Source: Nocardioides caldifontis (lineage in GTDB: Bacteria; Actinomycetota; Actinomycetes; Propionibacteriales; Nocardioidaceae). From it: a stretch of 64,000 nt of DNA. Below the pieces are notes generated by a model. It did no database searches. It had not been told where the DNA came from and was given only the letters and a program-made list of their open reading frames with translations. The translations under genes were made by a program, and so were the position numbers. This document shows positions 49,646-57,881 of this stretch, in pieces; position 1 is the stretch's first letter; each line of letters starts with the position of its first letter. The DNA lies in assembly GCF_008087345.1 (NCBI RefSeq), contig NZ_VHIB01000001.1:310001-374000 (forward strand), read 5' to 3'.

Positions 49646-50992
49646 TCACGACAGGTCGGAGTTGGGGGACTCGTAGCCCCGCTCGGCCGACGGCGGCGCC
49701 GGGGTCGACCCCGACGGGAGGGCGCCGAAGGTCTGGCGGAGCTCCATCTCCTCCTCGATCACGCCGACCAGGCGGCGTACTCCCTCGCGGATCCGCTCGG
49801 GCGAGGGGTAGCAGTAGGAGAGCCGCATCGACTGGGAGCCGAAGCCGTCGGAGAAGAACGCGGTGCCGGGCACGTAGGCCACCCGCGCGGTGACCGCGCG
49901 GGGGAGCATCGCCTTGGCGTCCAGCCCGGGCGGCAGGGTGAGCCAGACGTAGAAACCGCCGTCCGGCACGTTCCACCGCGCGGTCGCCGGCATCATGTCG
50001 TCGAGCGCCTCGACCATCGCGTCGCGCCGCTCGCGGTACATCTCCCGGAACTGCTTCACCTGCCCCTGCCAGTCGTGGGAGCGCAGGTACGACGACACCG
50101 CCATCTGGCTGAACGACGGCGGGCAGAGCGTCGCGGACTCCTGGGCCAGCACGAGCTTCTCCCGGACCGCGTGCGGCGCGAGCACCCAGCCGACCCGGAA
50201 CCCGGGGGCGAACGTCTTCGAGAACGACCCCAGGTAGATCACCCGCTCGGCCTCGTCGGCGCGCATCGCCCGCGGCGGCTCGCCGTCGAAGCCGAGCAGC
50301 CCGTAGGGGTTGTCCTCCATGATCAGCACGTCGGCCTCGCGGCAGATCCGCAGCACCTCCTGGCGCCGCTCGGGCGCCAGGGTCACGCCGGCCGGGTTGT
50401 GGAAGTTCGGGATCGTGTAGAGGAACTTGATCCGCCGCCCCGACGCCTGCACCGAGGCGATCGCCTGCTCGAGCGCGGAGGGGACGAGCCCGTCGCCGTC
50501 CATCTCGACGTGCACCACGTCGCACTCGTAGGCGCGGAAGACACCGAGCGCACCGACGTACGACGGGGCCTCGCAGAGCACCACGTCGCCGGGGTCGCAG
50601 AAGATCCGGGTGACCAGGTCGACGGCCTGCTGCGAGCCGACGGTGACGACCACGTCGTCGGGGTGCGCCTCGATCCCCTCGAGCCGCATCACCTCGCAGA
50701 TCTGCTCGCGCAGCACCGGGTCGCCCTGGCCGGAGCCGTACTGCATCGCGGTCGGACCGTTGGTCCGCACCAGCTCGTCGATCGCGCCGCCGACGACGTC
50801 GAGCGGGAGACCGGAGATGTTCGGCATCCCGCCGGCGAGGCTCACCACCTCGGGGCGGCTCGCGACCGCGAAGAGGGCCCGGATCTCCGAGGCGGTCATC
50901 CCGCGGGTCCGCGCGGCGTAGCGGTCGACGTAGTTGTCGAGCCGCGTGCTGGAGCGCGTCACCCCGGCGGGGCGGTCGGGGCCGTCGGCCAT
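49646..50992 (-). CDS. PLP-dependent aminotransferase (class I/II, MocR/LysN-like without regulator domain)
   Basis: A 448-residue fold-type I enzyme starting at ATG 50992 (MADGPDRPAGVTRSSTRLDN). Conserved features are FASxxRPEVVSLAGGMPNIS, the YGSGQGDPVLREQI segment, IPNFHNPAGVTL and the PLP lysine in YLGSFSKTFAPGFRVGWV. It has no N-terminal DNA-binding domain, so it is enzymatic. Its substrate is likely an aromatic or 2-oxo amino acid but is not determinable. It is divergent from the GNAT gene and lies just upstream of the Ddl-like gene. Confidence 0.88.
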   Translation of the reverse strand: MADGPDRPAGVTRSSTRLDNYVDRYAARTRGMTASEIRALFAVASRPEVVSLAGGMPNISGLPLDVVGGAIDELVRTNGPTAMQYGSGQGDPVLREQICEVMRLEGIEAHPDDVVVTVGSQQAVDLVTRIFCDPGDVVLCEAPSYVGALGVFRAYECDVVHVEMDGDGLVPSALEQAIASVQASGRRIKFLYTIPNFHNPAGVTLAPERRQEVLRICREADVLIMEDNPYGLLGFDGEPPRAMRADEAERVIYLGSFSKTFAPGFRVGWVLAPHAVREKLVLAQESATLCPPSFSQMAVSSYLRSHDWQGQVKQFREMYRERRDAMVEALDDMMPATARWNVPDGGFYVWLTLPPGLDAKAMLPRAVTARVAYVPGTAFFSDGFGSQSMRLSYCYPSPERIREGVRRLVGVIEEEMELRQTFGALPSGSTPAPPSAERGYESPNSDLS

Positions 50993-51135
50993 CGGAGGAC
51001 TCCTCGGAGCTGGGCTGGTCGCGGCCTCGGTCGTACGATCGGGAGCAGCCGCCTGTCCAGTATGACCCCTGTCGGCTTCCGGACCGGGGAGTGCCCGGCA
51101 GGCGTGCACGGACCGCTCACCCCGGGAGGTCAGCC

Positions 51136-51816
51136 ATGGCCCGCCGCGTCGCCAGGCTCACCCTGGACACCCTCGCCACGCTGCCGCACAACGTGCGCAG
51201 CTGCCTGGCGTGGGAGCTCGACCCCGTCCGCCGCGCCCAGGTCGAGCGCGCCGGGGCGGCCGTCGAGGAGAAGGAGGCCTGGCTCTCCCGGGTCCTGCTG
51301 GAGTGGGGCTCCTGCGGCCGGGTGCTGTACGTCGACGACGAGCCGGCCGGCTTCGTGCTCTACGCCCCGCCGGCGTACTTTCCCGGCACCGCCTCCTTCC
51401 CGACCGCGCCGCTGAGCGAGGACGCCGTCCAGCTCGCCACCGCGCAGGTCTTCGAGGAGCACCGGGGGGCGGGGCTGGGACGGGTCCTCATGCAGGAGAT
51501 GGTCAAGGACCTGCTCACCCGGGGCGACTTCCGCTCGGTGGAGGCGATCGGCGTGCACCGGGTAGGACCCGGGAGCGACTGCGTGCTCCCCGCGCCGTAC
51601 CTGCAGCGGGTGGGGTTCAAGACCCACCGCGCGCACCTGCGCTACCCGCGGATGCGGATGGAGATGAAGTCGGTGCTGACCTGGCGCGAGGAGATGGAGA
51701 GCGCGCTCGCGAAGCTGCTCGGCGTGGTCCGGCCGCGCCGGGCGGCTGCGGCCCAGCGGCTCGGGCGGCGCGCGGCCGGCCGGACGGCTAGCCCACCCCC
51801 CGCTGCCGGGCCTTGA
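51136..51816 (+). CDS. GNAT-family N-acetyltransferase
   Basis: A 226-residue protein from ATG 51136 (GGGAGG site). The acetyl-CoA binding region reads QVFEEHRGAGLGRVLMQEMV (R/Q-x-x-G-x-G/A), preceded by VLYVDDEPAGFVLYAPP. It is the type found next to parB-cwlM loci in actinobacteria. The acceptor substrate is unknown. The last 60 residues are Arg/Ala-rich and poorly conserved. Its end overlaps the convergent cwlM end by 29 bases. Confidence 0.85.
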   Translation: MARRVARLTLDTLATLPHNVRSCLAWELDPVRRAQVERAGAAVEEKEAWLSRVLLEWGSCGRVLYVDDEPAGFVLYAPPAYFPGTASFPTAPLSEDAVQLATAQVFEEHRGAGLGRVLMQEMVKDLLTRGDFRSVEAIGVHRVGPGSDCVLPAPYLQRVGFKTHRAHLRYPRMRMEMKSVLTWREEMESALAKLLGVVRPRRAAAAQRLGRRAAGRTASPPPAAGP

Positions 51817-52930
51817 TCTGCTCGATCCGCAGCAGCCCGGTGGGGGAGTCGGCGTCGGGGGCGAGGTAGAGCCGCTGCACCGCGACGACCACCGCTTCGG
51901 CGACCACGTCGCGGAACGCCGGGTCGGAGAGGCGGGCGGCGTCGCCCGGGTTGGTCACGTAGCCGACGTCGACGCGCACCGCGGGCATCCGGGTGAGCCG
52001 GAGCAGCTCCCACGACCGGGCGTGGCTGCGCAGGTCGGCGAGGTCGGTGCGGGCCACGATCTCCCGGCGCACCAGCCCGGCGAACCGCTCGCCCACCGAG
52101 GAGCGGACGCCGTGGGAGTCGAGCCCGTAGAAGTACGTCGCGACGCCGGAGGCGCCGGGGTTCTCCGAGACGTCGACCTGGAGCGAGACGCAGAGGTGCG
52201 CCTCGGTGCGGTTGGCGAACGCCGCCCGCTCGGCCTCCTCGAGGGCCGCGCCGGCGTCAGGAGTGGTCAGGTACGCCTGCACCCCGGTGGCGACCAGCCG
52301 CCCCTCGACGCGGCGGGCGAGGTCGGTGGTGACCTCCTCGGCGCGGCGGCGCAGCTCGGGGTCCGCGCTCGCGACGGGCGCCGGGTCGACGACCACGACC
52401 TTCCCGGTCAGCAGCGGACCGGCCCGGCGGATCCGCTCGTCGGCGCGGAGCGCGTTGGGGCTGCCGCCGCGCACCATCGGGGCGAGGCGGCGGAGCGACT
52501 TCAGCGTCGCGGGGCCGCAGGTGCCGTCTGGCGGGATGCCGACGTTGCGCTGGAACTCCTTGACCGCGGCCTCGGTGGTCGGGCCGAACAGGCCGTCCAC
52601 CCGGCCGACGGTGAACCCGAGGTCGAGGAGCCGCCGCTGGAGCGCGACGACGTCGTCACCGGCCACCGGGTCGCCCGGCCGGTGCACCAGCACCCGGTCG
52701 CCGAGCGTCCAGCGCGCCTCGTCGAGGGCGCGGTAGGTCGCGGGGTCGACGACGCCGTTGGCGGTCAGCCCCCGCTGCTGCTGGAAGGCGCGCACCGCGC
52801 GCTCCACCTCGCCGTCGTACGCCGGGTCGCCGGCCCGCTCCTCGGGAAGCAGCCCGACCTGGCAGAGCCGGTCGCGGATCTCGAGCACCGGCTCGCCGAC
52901 GTCGCCGACGCGGAAGCTGGTCGCTGCCAT
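51788..52930 (-). CDS. cwlM: CwlM-type protein: two peptidoglycan-binding domains and a degenerate amidase_3 domain
   Basis: A 380-residue cytoplasmic-type protein without signal peptide, starting at ATG 52930 (AGGAGGG). Two PG_binding_1 domains (about 8-70 and 78-145, with AFQQQRGLTANGVVDPATY and EFQRNVGIPPDGTCGPATLK) precede an amidase_3 fold (about 170-370). The zinc and catalytic residues of active amidases are lost: DPGH is DPAP, IHAN is LQVD, and VELG is VDVG. Mycobacterial CwlM (Rv3915) is a PknB substrate that activates MurA rather than a hydrolase. The degenerate site here supports the same regulatory role. It lies on the minus strand next to trxAB and sigM as in mycobacteria. Confidence 0.9.
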   Translation of the reverse strand: MAATSFRVGDVGEPVLEIRDRLCQVGLLPEERAGDPAYDGEVERAVRAFQQQRGLTANGVVDPATYRALDEARWTLGDRVLVHRPGDPVAGDDVVALQRRLLDLGFTVGRVDGLFGPTTEAAVKEFQRNVGIPPDGTCGPATLKSLRRLAPMVRGGSPNALRADERIRRAGPLLTGKVVVVDPAPVASADPELRRRAEEVTTDLARRVEGRLVATGVQAYLTTPDAGAALEEAERAAFANRTEAHLCVSLQVDVSENPGASGVATYFYGLDSHGVRSSVGERFAGLVRREIVARTDLADLRSHARSWELLRLTRMPAVRVDVGYVTNPGDAARLSDPAFRDVVAEAVVVAVQRLYLAPDADSPTGLLRIEQIKARQRGVG

Positions 52931-53105
52931 CAGCCCTCCTGCCGCCCGGTCGCACCTCGCATGGTCTACCCGATCGTCCGACGGCTCAAGCCGCCCATCG
53001 GTTGCCACGGAGACGGAATTGTCCGGGAAAAGCACCACGGTCCCGGGGGCCGGCCCTGCCCTGGAGGGTGGACCGGTCCCGGGACCGTGACGACCTGCGT
53101 GTCCG

Positions 53106-53432
53106 TCAGCCGATGAAGTCGGCGAGCTCCTTGAGGATCGCGGACTTCGGCCGCGCGCCGACGATCTGCTTCACGACCTCGCCGTTCTGGTAGACGTTCA
53201 TCGTCGGGATGCCGGTGACCCGGTACTGAGCCGGGACGGTCGGGTTCTCGTCGACGTTCATCTTGACGATCTCGATCTTGTCGCCGTGCTCCGCCTGGAT
53301 CTCCGCGAGGATCGGGCTGACCTGGCGGCACGGACCGCACCACTCCGCCCAGAAGTCCACCAGCACGGGCTTGTCGGACTTGAGGACCTCGGCCTCGAAG
53401 TCCGCATCGGTCACTGCCTTCATCTCCGCCAC
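53106..53432 (-). CDS. trxA: thioredoxin
   Basis: A 108-residue thioredoxin with the WCGPC active site in DFWAEWCGPCRQVSPIL and the cis-Pro region VTGIPTMNVYQNGE. GTG 53432 is taken as the start, though an ATG nine bases inside (MKAVTDADF) is an alternative. It is a reductant partner of the TrxB that precedes it on the same strand, 80 bases apart. Confidence 0.97.
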   Translation of the reverse strand: MAEMKAVTDADFEAEVLKSDKPVLVDFWAEWCGPCRQVSPILAEIQAEHGDKIEIVKMNVDENPTVPAQYRVTGIPTMNVYQNGEVVKQIVGARPKSAILKELADFIG

Positions 53433-53512
53433 GAATGTGCTCCGTTCGATCGTCGGTCTGGGGTGAACAAGCTCGCTGCCGGGATGATTCCCGGTTGGGT
53501 GGGGTCGACGCG

Positions 53513-54499
53513 TCAGCCGACGGTGATCCCCTCGGGTGCGGTGTGCCCCTCGACGCCGGCCAGCTGGTCCAACATCGCGAGGTGCCGCTCCGCGTCGAGC
53601 GCCGCCGCACAGCCGGTGCCGGCCGCGGTGACCGCCTGGCGGTACTCGTGGTCGACCAGGTCGCCGCAGGCGAAGACGCCCTCGAGGTTGGTGCGGGTCG
53701 ACGGGTGGTCGACGAGCACGTAGCCGTTCTCGTCGAGGTGCACCTGGCCGTGGAGCAGCTCGGAGCGCGGGTCGTGGCCGATCGCGATGAAGAGCCCGGT
53801 GACCGCCAGCTCGCGGCTCTCGCCGGTGACGGTGTCCTCGAGGGTCAGCTTCTCGAGCTTGTCGCCGCCGTGGATGCCGGTGACCTTGGTGTTCCAGACG
53901 ATCTCGAGCTTCGGGTCCTTGAACGCCCGCTCCTGCATGATCTTCGACGCGCGCAGCTCGTCGCGGCGGTGCAGCAGGTAGACCTTCTTGGCGAAGCGGG
54001 TGAGGAAGGTGGCCTCCTCGATCGCCGAGTCACCGCCGCCGACGACCGCGATCTCCTGCTCGCGGAAGAAGAAGCCGTCGCAGGTCGCGCACCACGAGAC
54101 GCCGTGGCCGGAGAGCCGCTCCTCGTCGGGGAGCCCGAGCTTGCGGTACCCCGACCCCGTCGCCAGGATCACCGTCCGCGCCTCGTGCACGTTGCCCTCG
54201 CCGTCGGTCACCCGCTTGACGTGGCCGGTGAGGTCGACGGCGGTCACGTCGTCGGGGACGAGCTCGGCGCCGAACCGCTCGGCCTGGGCGCGCATCTCGT
54301 CCATCAGCTGGGGACCCATGATCCCGTCACGGAAGCCCGGGAAGTTCTCCACCTCGGTGGTGTTCATCAGCGCACCGCCGGCGGTGACCGCGCCCTCGAA
54401 GACCAGCGGCTTCAGGTTCGCCCGCGCCGCGTAGAGCGCCGCGGTGTAGCCCGACGGGCCGGAGCCGATGATGATGACCTGCCGGACATCGTGGGTCAT
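53513..54499 (-). CDS. trxB: thioredoxin reductase
   Basis: A 328-residue FAD/NADPH flavoprotein that recycles thioredoxin. ATG 54499 gives [20 protein letters not shown]. Two Rossmann dinucleotide motifs ([10 protein letters not shown] and [11 protein letters not shown]), the redox pair CATC in [13 protein letters not shown] and the C-terminal [20 protein letters not shown] are intact. It precedes trxA in the operon rsmA?-trxB-trxA-cwlM order. Confidence 0.97.
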   Translation of the reverse strand: MTHDVRQVIIIGSGPSGYTAALYAARANLKPLVFEGAVTAGGALMNTTEVENFPGFRDGIMGPQLMDEMRAQAERFGAELVPDDVTAVDLTGHVKRVTDGEGNVHEARTVILATGSGYRKLGLPDEERLSGHGVSWCATCDGFFFREQEIAVVGGGDSAIEEATFLTRFAKKVYLLHRRDELRASKIMQERAFKDPKLEIVWNTKVTGIHGGDKLEKLTLEDTVTGESRELAVTGLFIAIGHDPRSELLHGQVHLDENGYVLVDHPSTRTNLEGVFACGDLVDHEYRQAVTAAGTGCAAALDAERHLAMLDQLAGVEGHTAPEGITVG

Positions 54500-54641
54500 G
54501 TGCGTCCTTCCAGGAGGTGCGGCGGGGCGGTGTCGCCCGGGAGTGGCCGTCACTGCGTGCAACCGATCCTAGGCGGCGCCCATTCCCGGGCGTCGCGGCC
54601 GCCCGGCTGACGGTCCAGCCGGCTGGGCGACCGGCGGCCAG

Positions 54642-55394
54642 CTAGTCGAGCTCCGCGTCCACCTCGACCGACGCCAGCACCACGCCGTCGCACCCCACGA
54701 CCTCGACGGGGAGCAGCTCGCCGTCGTCGGGCCCCGCGACGAGGACGGCGCGCCGGCCGTCGTACCGGGCGAGCGCCCACTGCTGCCCCGGCTCGAGCGC
54801 GGGGGGATGGCAGGTGGCGCGCTTGCGGACCGTTTGCGAGCGGAGCTCGGAGCGTCCGGCGTCGTGGAGTGCCGTGGGGTCACCGCCGAGCGCGCGGCCG
54901 AGGTCGTCCTCGAGCGTCTCCGAGCGGAGCCGCACGACGTCCCGGGCGCGGAACACCTGCGCGTCGCGCTCGGCCGCGGTCCCGGGACCCGACTCCTCCG
55001 GGGCCGCCTCGGAGGCGGCTTCGGGGTCGGCACCCGCCATCGGCTCCTCCGCCTCGCCAGCGCCGGCTGCGTCGGAGACCGAGGCGCTGTCGCTTCCGGA
55101 GCCGGTGCCGGTGACGACGGTGCCGGCCGCGTAGCCGGCCACCACCACGGCCGCCGCGGCGAGGACCAGCCGCGGCCAGCGCCGCGCGGCCCGCCGCTCC
55201 TCCAGGGTTACGACGGTCGCGGCCGCCGGCTCCTCCGGCTCACCGGCGCGCTCCTCCACCAGCCCGGCCAACGTCGCCTCGAGCCTCGCCGCCACCTCGT
55301 CAGGCATGGGAAGCGGACCGCCGGCCTCGGCGAGCAGCCGCGAGACCTCGGTCTCCTCCTCGGGGGTCAGCTCGGGGAGCTCGTCGTCGGTCAT
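54642..55394 (-). CDS. putative anti-sigma factor for SigM (RsmA-like)
   Basis: A 250-residue single-pass membrane protein. The cytoplasmic N-terminus (residues 1-70) is helical and acidic, as expected for a sigma-binding domain, but the zinc HxxxCxxC motif is absent. A membrane helix (about 76-96) is followed by an extracellular Ala/Glu-rich region and a small C-terminal domain with one cysteine pair (CHPP and VGCDGV). Its start overlaps the sigM stop, and the Rv3911-Rv3912 pair of M. tuberculosis has the same layout. The anti-sigma role is therefore inferred from position, not from motif. Confidence 0.7.
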   Translation of the reverse strand: MTDDELPELTPEEETEVSRLLAEAGGPLPMPDEVAARLEATLAGLVEERAGEPEEPAAATVVTLEERRAARRWPRLVLAAAAVVVAGYAAGTVVTGTGSGSDSASVSDAAGAGEAEEPMAGADPEAASEAAPEESGPGTAAERDAQVFRARDVVRLRSETLEDDLGRALGGDPTALHDAGRSELRSQTVRKRATCHPPALEPGQQWALARYDGRRAVLVAGPDDGELLPVEVVGCDGVVLASVEVDAELD

Positions 55395-56119
55395 GGCTGT
55401 TCACCTCCTCCGGTCGGGACGGGGCCGTCGGTGCTCCTGGGTTGGACGAGGCCGGGGGCGTCCGGGTTCCCGCGATCCGGGTCACGTGGTTCCCCGGGCT
55501 CGCCGGTGGAGCGCAACGGCGCGAGCAGCGGCAGGAGCCGTGCCCGCCCGCGGGAGCACCGGCTCTTCACGGTGCCCGCGGCGACGCCGAGCAGGTCGGC
55601 GGCCTCCTGGACGGAGTACCCCTCCATGTCGACGAGCACCAGCGCGGCCCGCTGCTCCTCGGGGAGCGTCCGGAGCGCCGCCAGCACGGCACGCTGACGC
55701 TCCGAACGCTCGGCGGCCTCGGTCGGGTCACTGCCGGACGACGTTTCACGTGGAACCGGCGCGGTGCCGCGCTCCTCGAGGTCGTCGGGAAGCGGCTCCC
55801 CGGGGCGGGCGGCACGGCGGCGCGCGCGGTCGAGGCAGGCGTTGACGACCACCCGGTGGAGCCAGGTGGTCACCGCGGCGTCGCCCCGGTAGGAGCCGGC
55901 CCGTCGGAACGCCGAGACCATCGCGTCCTGGAGGGCGTCGGCAGCCTCCTCGGGGTTCCCGGTCGTGCGGAGCGCGACGGCCCACAGCCGGTCGCGGTGG
56001 CGGGCGAAGAGGGTGCCGAAGGCGGCCGGGTCGCCGGCCACGTGGGCTGCGAGGAGCGCGCGGTCGTCGCGGTGGTCCTCGGCACCGGCCCCGCCGGCGC
56101 GCGCCTCCTCGGGCGTCAC
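55391..56119 (-). CDS. sigM: ECF-type RNA polymerase sigma factor SigM
   Basis: A 242-residue ECF sigma factor from GTG 56119. Region 2 has AFGTLFARHRDRLWAVALRT and TGNPEEAADALQDAMVSAFR. Region 4 has LRTLPEEQRAALVLVDMEGY and SVQEAADLLGVAAGTVKSRC. The inter-domain linker carries a near-parS site translated as VPRET (55743-55756). The C-terminal 45 residues are Pro/Gly-rich and dispensable-looking. It starts in the stop of the pseudokinase gene and overlaps the anti-sigma gene. Confidence 0.93.
   Translation of the reverse strand: MTPEEARAGGAGAEDHRDDRALLAAHVAGDPAAFGTLFARHRDRLWAVALRTTGNPEEAADALQDAMVSAFRRAGSYRGDAAVTTWLHRVVVNACLDRARRRAARPGEPLPDDLEERGTAPVPRETSSGSDPTEAAERSERQRAVLAALRTLPEEQRAALVLVDMEGYSVQEAADLLGVAAGTVKSRCSRGRARLLPLLAPLRSTGEPGEPRDPDRGNPDAPGLVQPRSTDGPVPTGGGEQP
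55743..55756. promoter_or_regulatory. parS site (one mismatch) inside sigM
   Basis: GTTTCACGTGGAAC, which on the sigM strand is GTTCCACGTGAAAC and reads VPRET. It lies about 13 kb from the parA group and is the most distal site seen. Confidence 0.75.
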
Positions 56120-57831
56120 GAGAGGACCGACACCTCGGCGACCGACCCCTTGAACCCGTCCTGCGTGCCAGGCAGCGCGGTCAACCAGACCACCAGGTAG
56201 CGGGTGGTCAGCGGGCGCTCGGCGGTCAGCCCCGTCTCCTCGGCCACCCCGGTGGCGTTCGCGACCGTCTCCAGCCCGTCGACGGAGCCAGGGGCGCCGC
56301 TCCCCTCGGGGGCGGCCAGCAGCTCCACGTCGTAGGGGCCGCCGACGAGAGTGAGCGCGGCCCCGGTGACCTCGGTCTCCTTGCCGAGGTCGAGCAGCAG
56401 CCCGACCCCGGACTTGAACGGCGCCAGGGCGGGGCCGTCGAAGTAGGTGCTGGTCGACCACGAGGTCGACGCGTCCCCGTCGTGGGCGAGCCCGACGTCC
56501 TCGGGGTTCTCGTCGGTGAGCGGGCCGTCGCCGTCGGGGTCGAAGGCGGAGACCGCGGCGAGCTCGACGGGTGTCGCGCTCGGGGTGGCGCCGCCGCCAC
56601 CCTCGGCCTCGGGGGTGGCGGGGTCCTCGCCGTCGGAGCGGCCGAGGTAGAACCCCACCGCGGTGGCCAGCATCACCAGGACCACCACGCCGACGACCGC
56701 GGCGAGCCGGAGCCACCGGGAGCCCGGCGACGGCGGGTCGACCTGCGGGATCGTGCCGCTGTCGGTGCGCGCGTCAGGGCCCCACACCGGCGGGACGCTC
56801 CCGTTGCCCATCCCCGCGCCGTGCGGGCGGGCGGGGTCCGGCTCGGGAGGCGGCGGGGTCGGGCGCGGGGCGGCCCTCGTCGCGTCGTCGTCCCACCGGG
56901 GGAGCGAGGCCTGGGTGGCCTCCCCGTCGTACGACCCGAGGCTGCCGCGGGTGGCGGAGTCCGGTGGCGGTGCGAGTGCGGAGGCGTCGAGGAAGGCGGT
57001 GGGCTCGGTCGGCCCGGTGACCGGCACCGCCGCGGGGCTCAGCGAGTCGCCGAGGAACTGGCCGAGCGCGTGGTGGACCGCGAGCGCCGACTCGAACCGG
57101 CGCCGGCCGGTGCGCGGGTCGACGTTGACGATCTGGTCGCAGAGCTGGTCGAGCGCCTTGGGGATGCCGTTGCGGACCTGCCGGGGGCGGCAGTAGCGGC
57201 CGTGGTCGGTGGGCGCGTCAGGGAGCACCGAGGCCGGGAAGCCGGGCCACTTGCCGGTGAGGCAGGCGTAGAGCAGCCCGCCGAGGTTCAGCACGTCGGC
57301 CTCGTGCTCCTCCGGCGGGTCGCCCACGTCGCCCTCCCGCCGCGGGCGGCCGTGGAGGACGGCGTCGACGACGAAGCCGATCAGCTTCACCGAGCCGGCG
57401 TCGGTGAGCAGGACGTTCTCGGGGAGCAGCCGGCCGTGCGCGACGCCGTGGGCGTGCGCGACGCCGATCGCGTCGGCGACCTCGCGGACCAGCCAGGCGG
57501 CGCGGCGCGGCTCGAGCGGCTCCTCCTCGAGCATCCGGTCGAGCGACACCCCCGAGCCCCACTCGTGGACGACGTGGACGACGCCGTTCTCCTCGACGGC
57601 GTCGAGGACCCGGAGGAGGTGGCCGTCGCTGACCGTCGCCGAGGTGCGCGCGGCGGTGAGCACGGCGGTGGCCCGCGGGTCGTCGGCCGAGATCACGTGG
57701 ATCGCGACGTTGCGGGCGAGGGTCAGGTCGGTGGCCCTCCAGAACCGGGCACCTGAGTGCTCGTCCAGGAGGTCCTCGAGGCGGAACCGGGACGCCACCA
57801 CGCTCCCGGGTCCGACGGCGCTCTGCCCCAC
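56116..57831 (-). CDS. MviN-type pseudokinase with membrane helix and discoidin-like domain
   Basis: A 571-residue protein; GTG 57831 (VGQSAVGPGSVVASRFRLED, GGGGAG site) is the best start. Residues 10-270 are a kinase fold lacking the catalytic residues: the ATP lysine position reads VAIHV, HRDLKPEN is HGRLLPEN and DFG is GFV. After a Pro-rich linker and a membrane helix (about 400-422), an extracellular domain of about 140 residues (SAFDPDGDGPLTDENPEDVG..., VVWLTALPG) resembles a discoidin fold. In mycobacteria this unit is fused to MurJ (Rv3910), is phosphorylated by PknB and binds FhaA. Here it stands next to murJ as a separate gene. Confidence 0.88.
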   Translation of the reverse strand: MGQSAVGPGSVVASRFRLEDLLDEHSGARFWRATDLTLARNVAIHVISADDPRATAVLTAARTSATVSDGHLLRVLDAVEENGVVHVVHEWGSGVSLDRMLEEEPLEPRRAAWLVREVADAIGVAHAHGVAHGRLLPENVLLTDAGSVKLIGFVVDAVLHGRPRREGDVGDPPEEHEADVLNLGGLLYACLTGKWPGFPASVLPDAPTDHGRYCRPRQVRNGIPKALDQLCDQIVNVDPRTGRRRFESALAVHHALGQFLGDSLSPAAVPVTGPTEPTAFLDASALAPPPDSATRGSLGSYDGEATQASLPRWDDDATRAAPRPTPPPPEPDPARPHGAGMGNGSVPPVWGPDARTDSGTIPQVDPPSPGSRWLRLAAVVGVVVLVMLATAVGFYLGRSDGEDPATPEAEGGGGATPSATPVELAAVSAFDPDGDGPLTDENPEDVGLAHDGDASTSWSTSTYFDGPALAPFKSGVGLLLDLGKETEVTGAALTLVGGPYDVELLAAPEGSGAPGSVDGLETVANATGVAEETGLTAERPLTTRYLVVWLTALPGTQDGFKGSVAEVSVLS

Positions 57832-57881
57832 TCGACTCCCCAACCAGACGACATGTCGACGGTCTTGCTGACCGCTCCATG

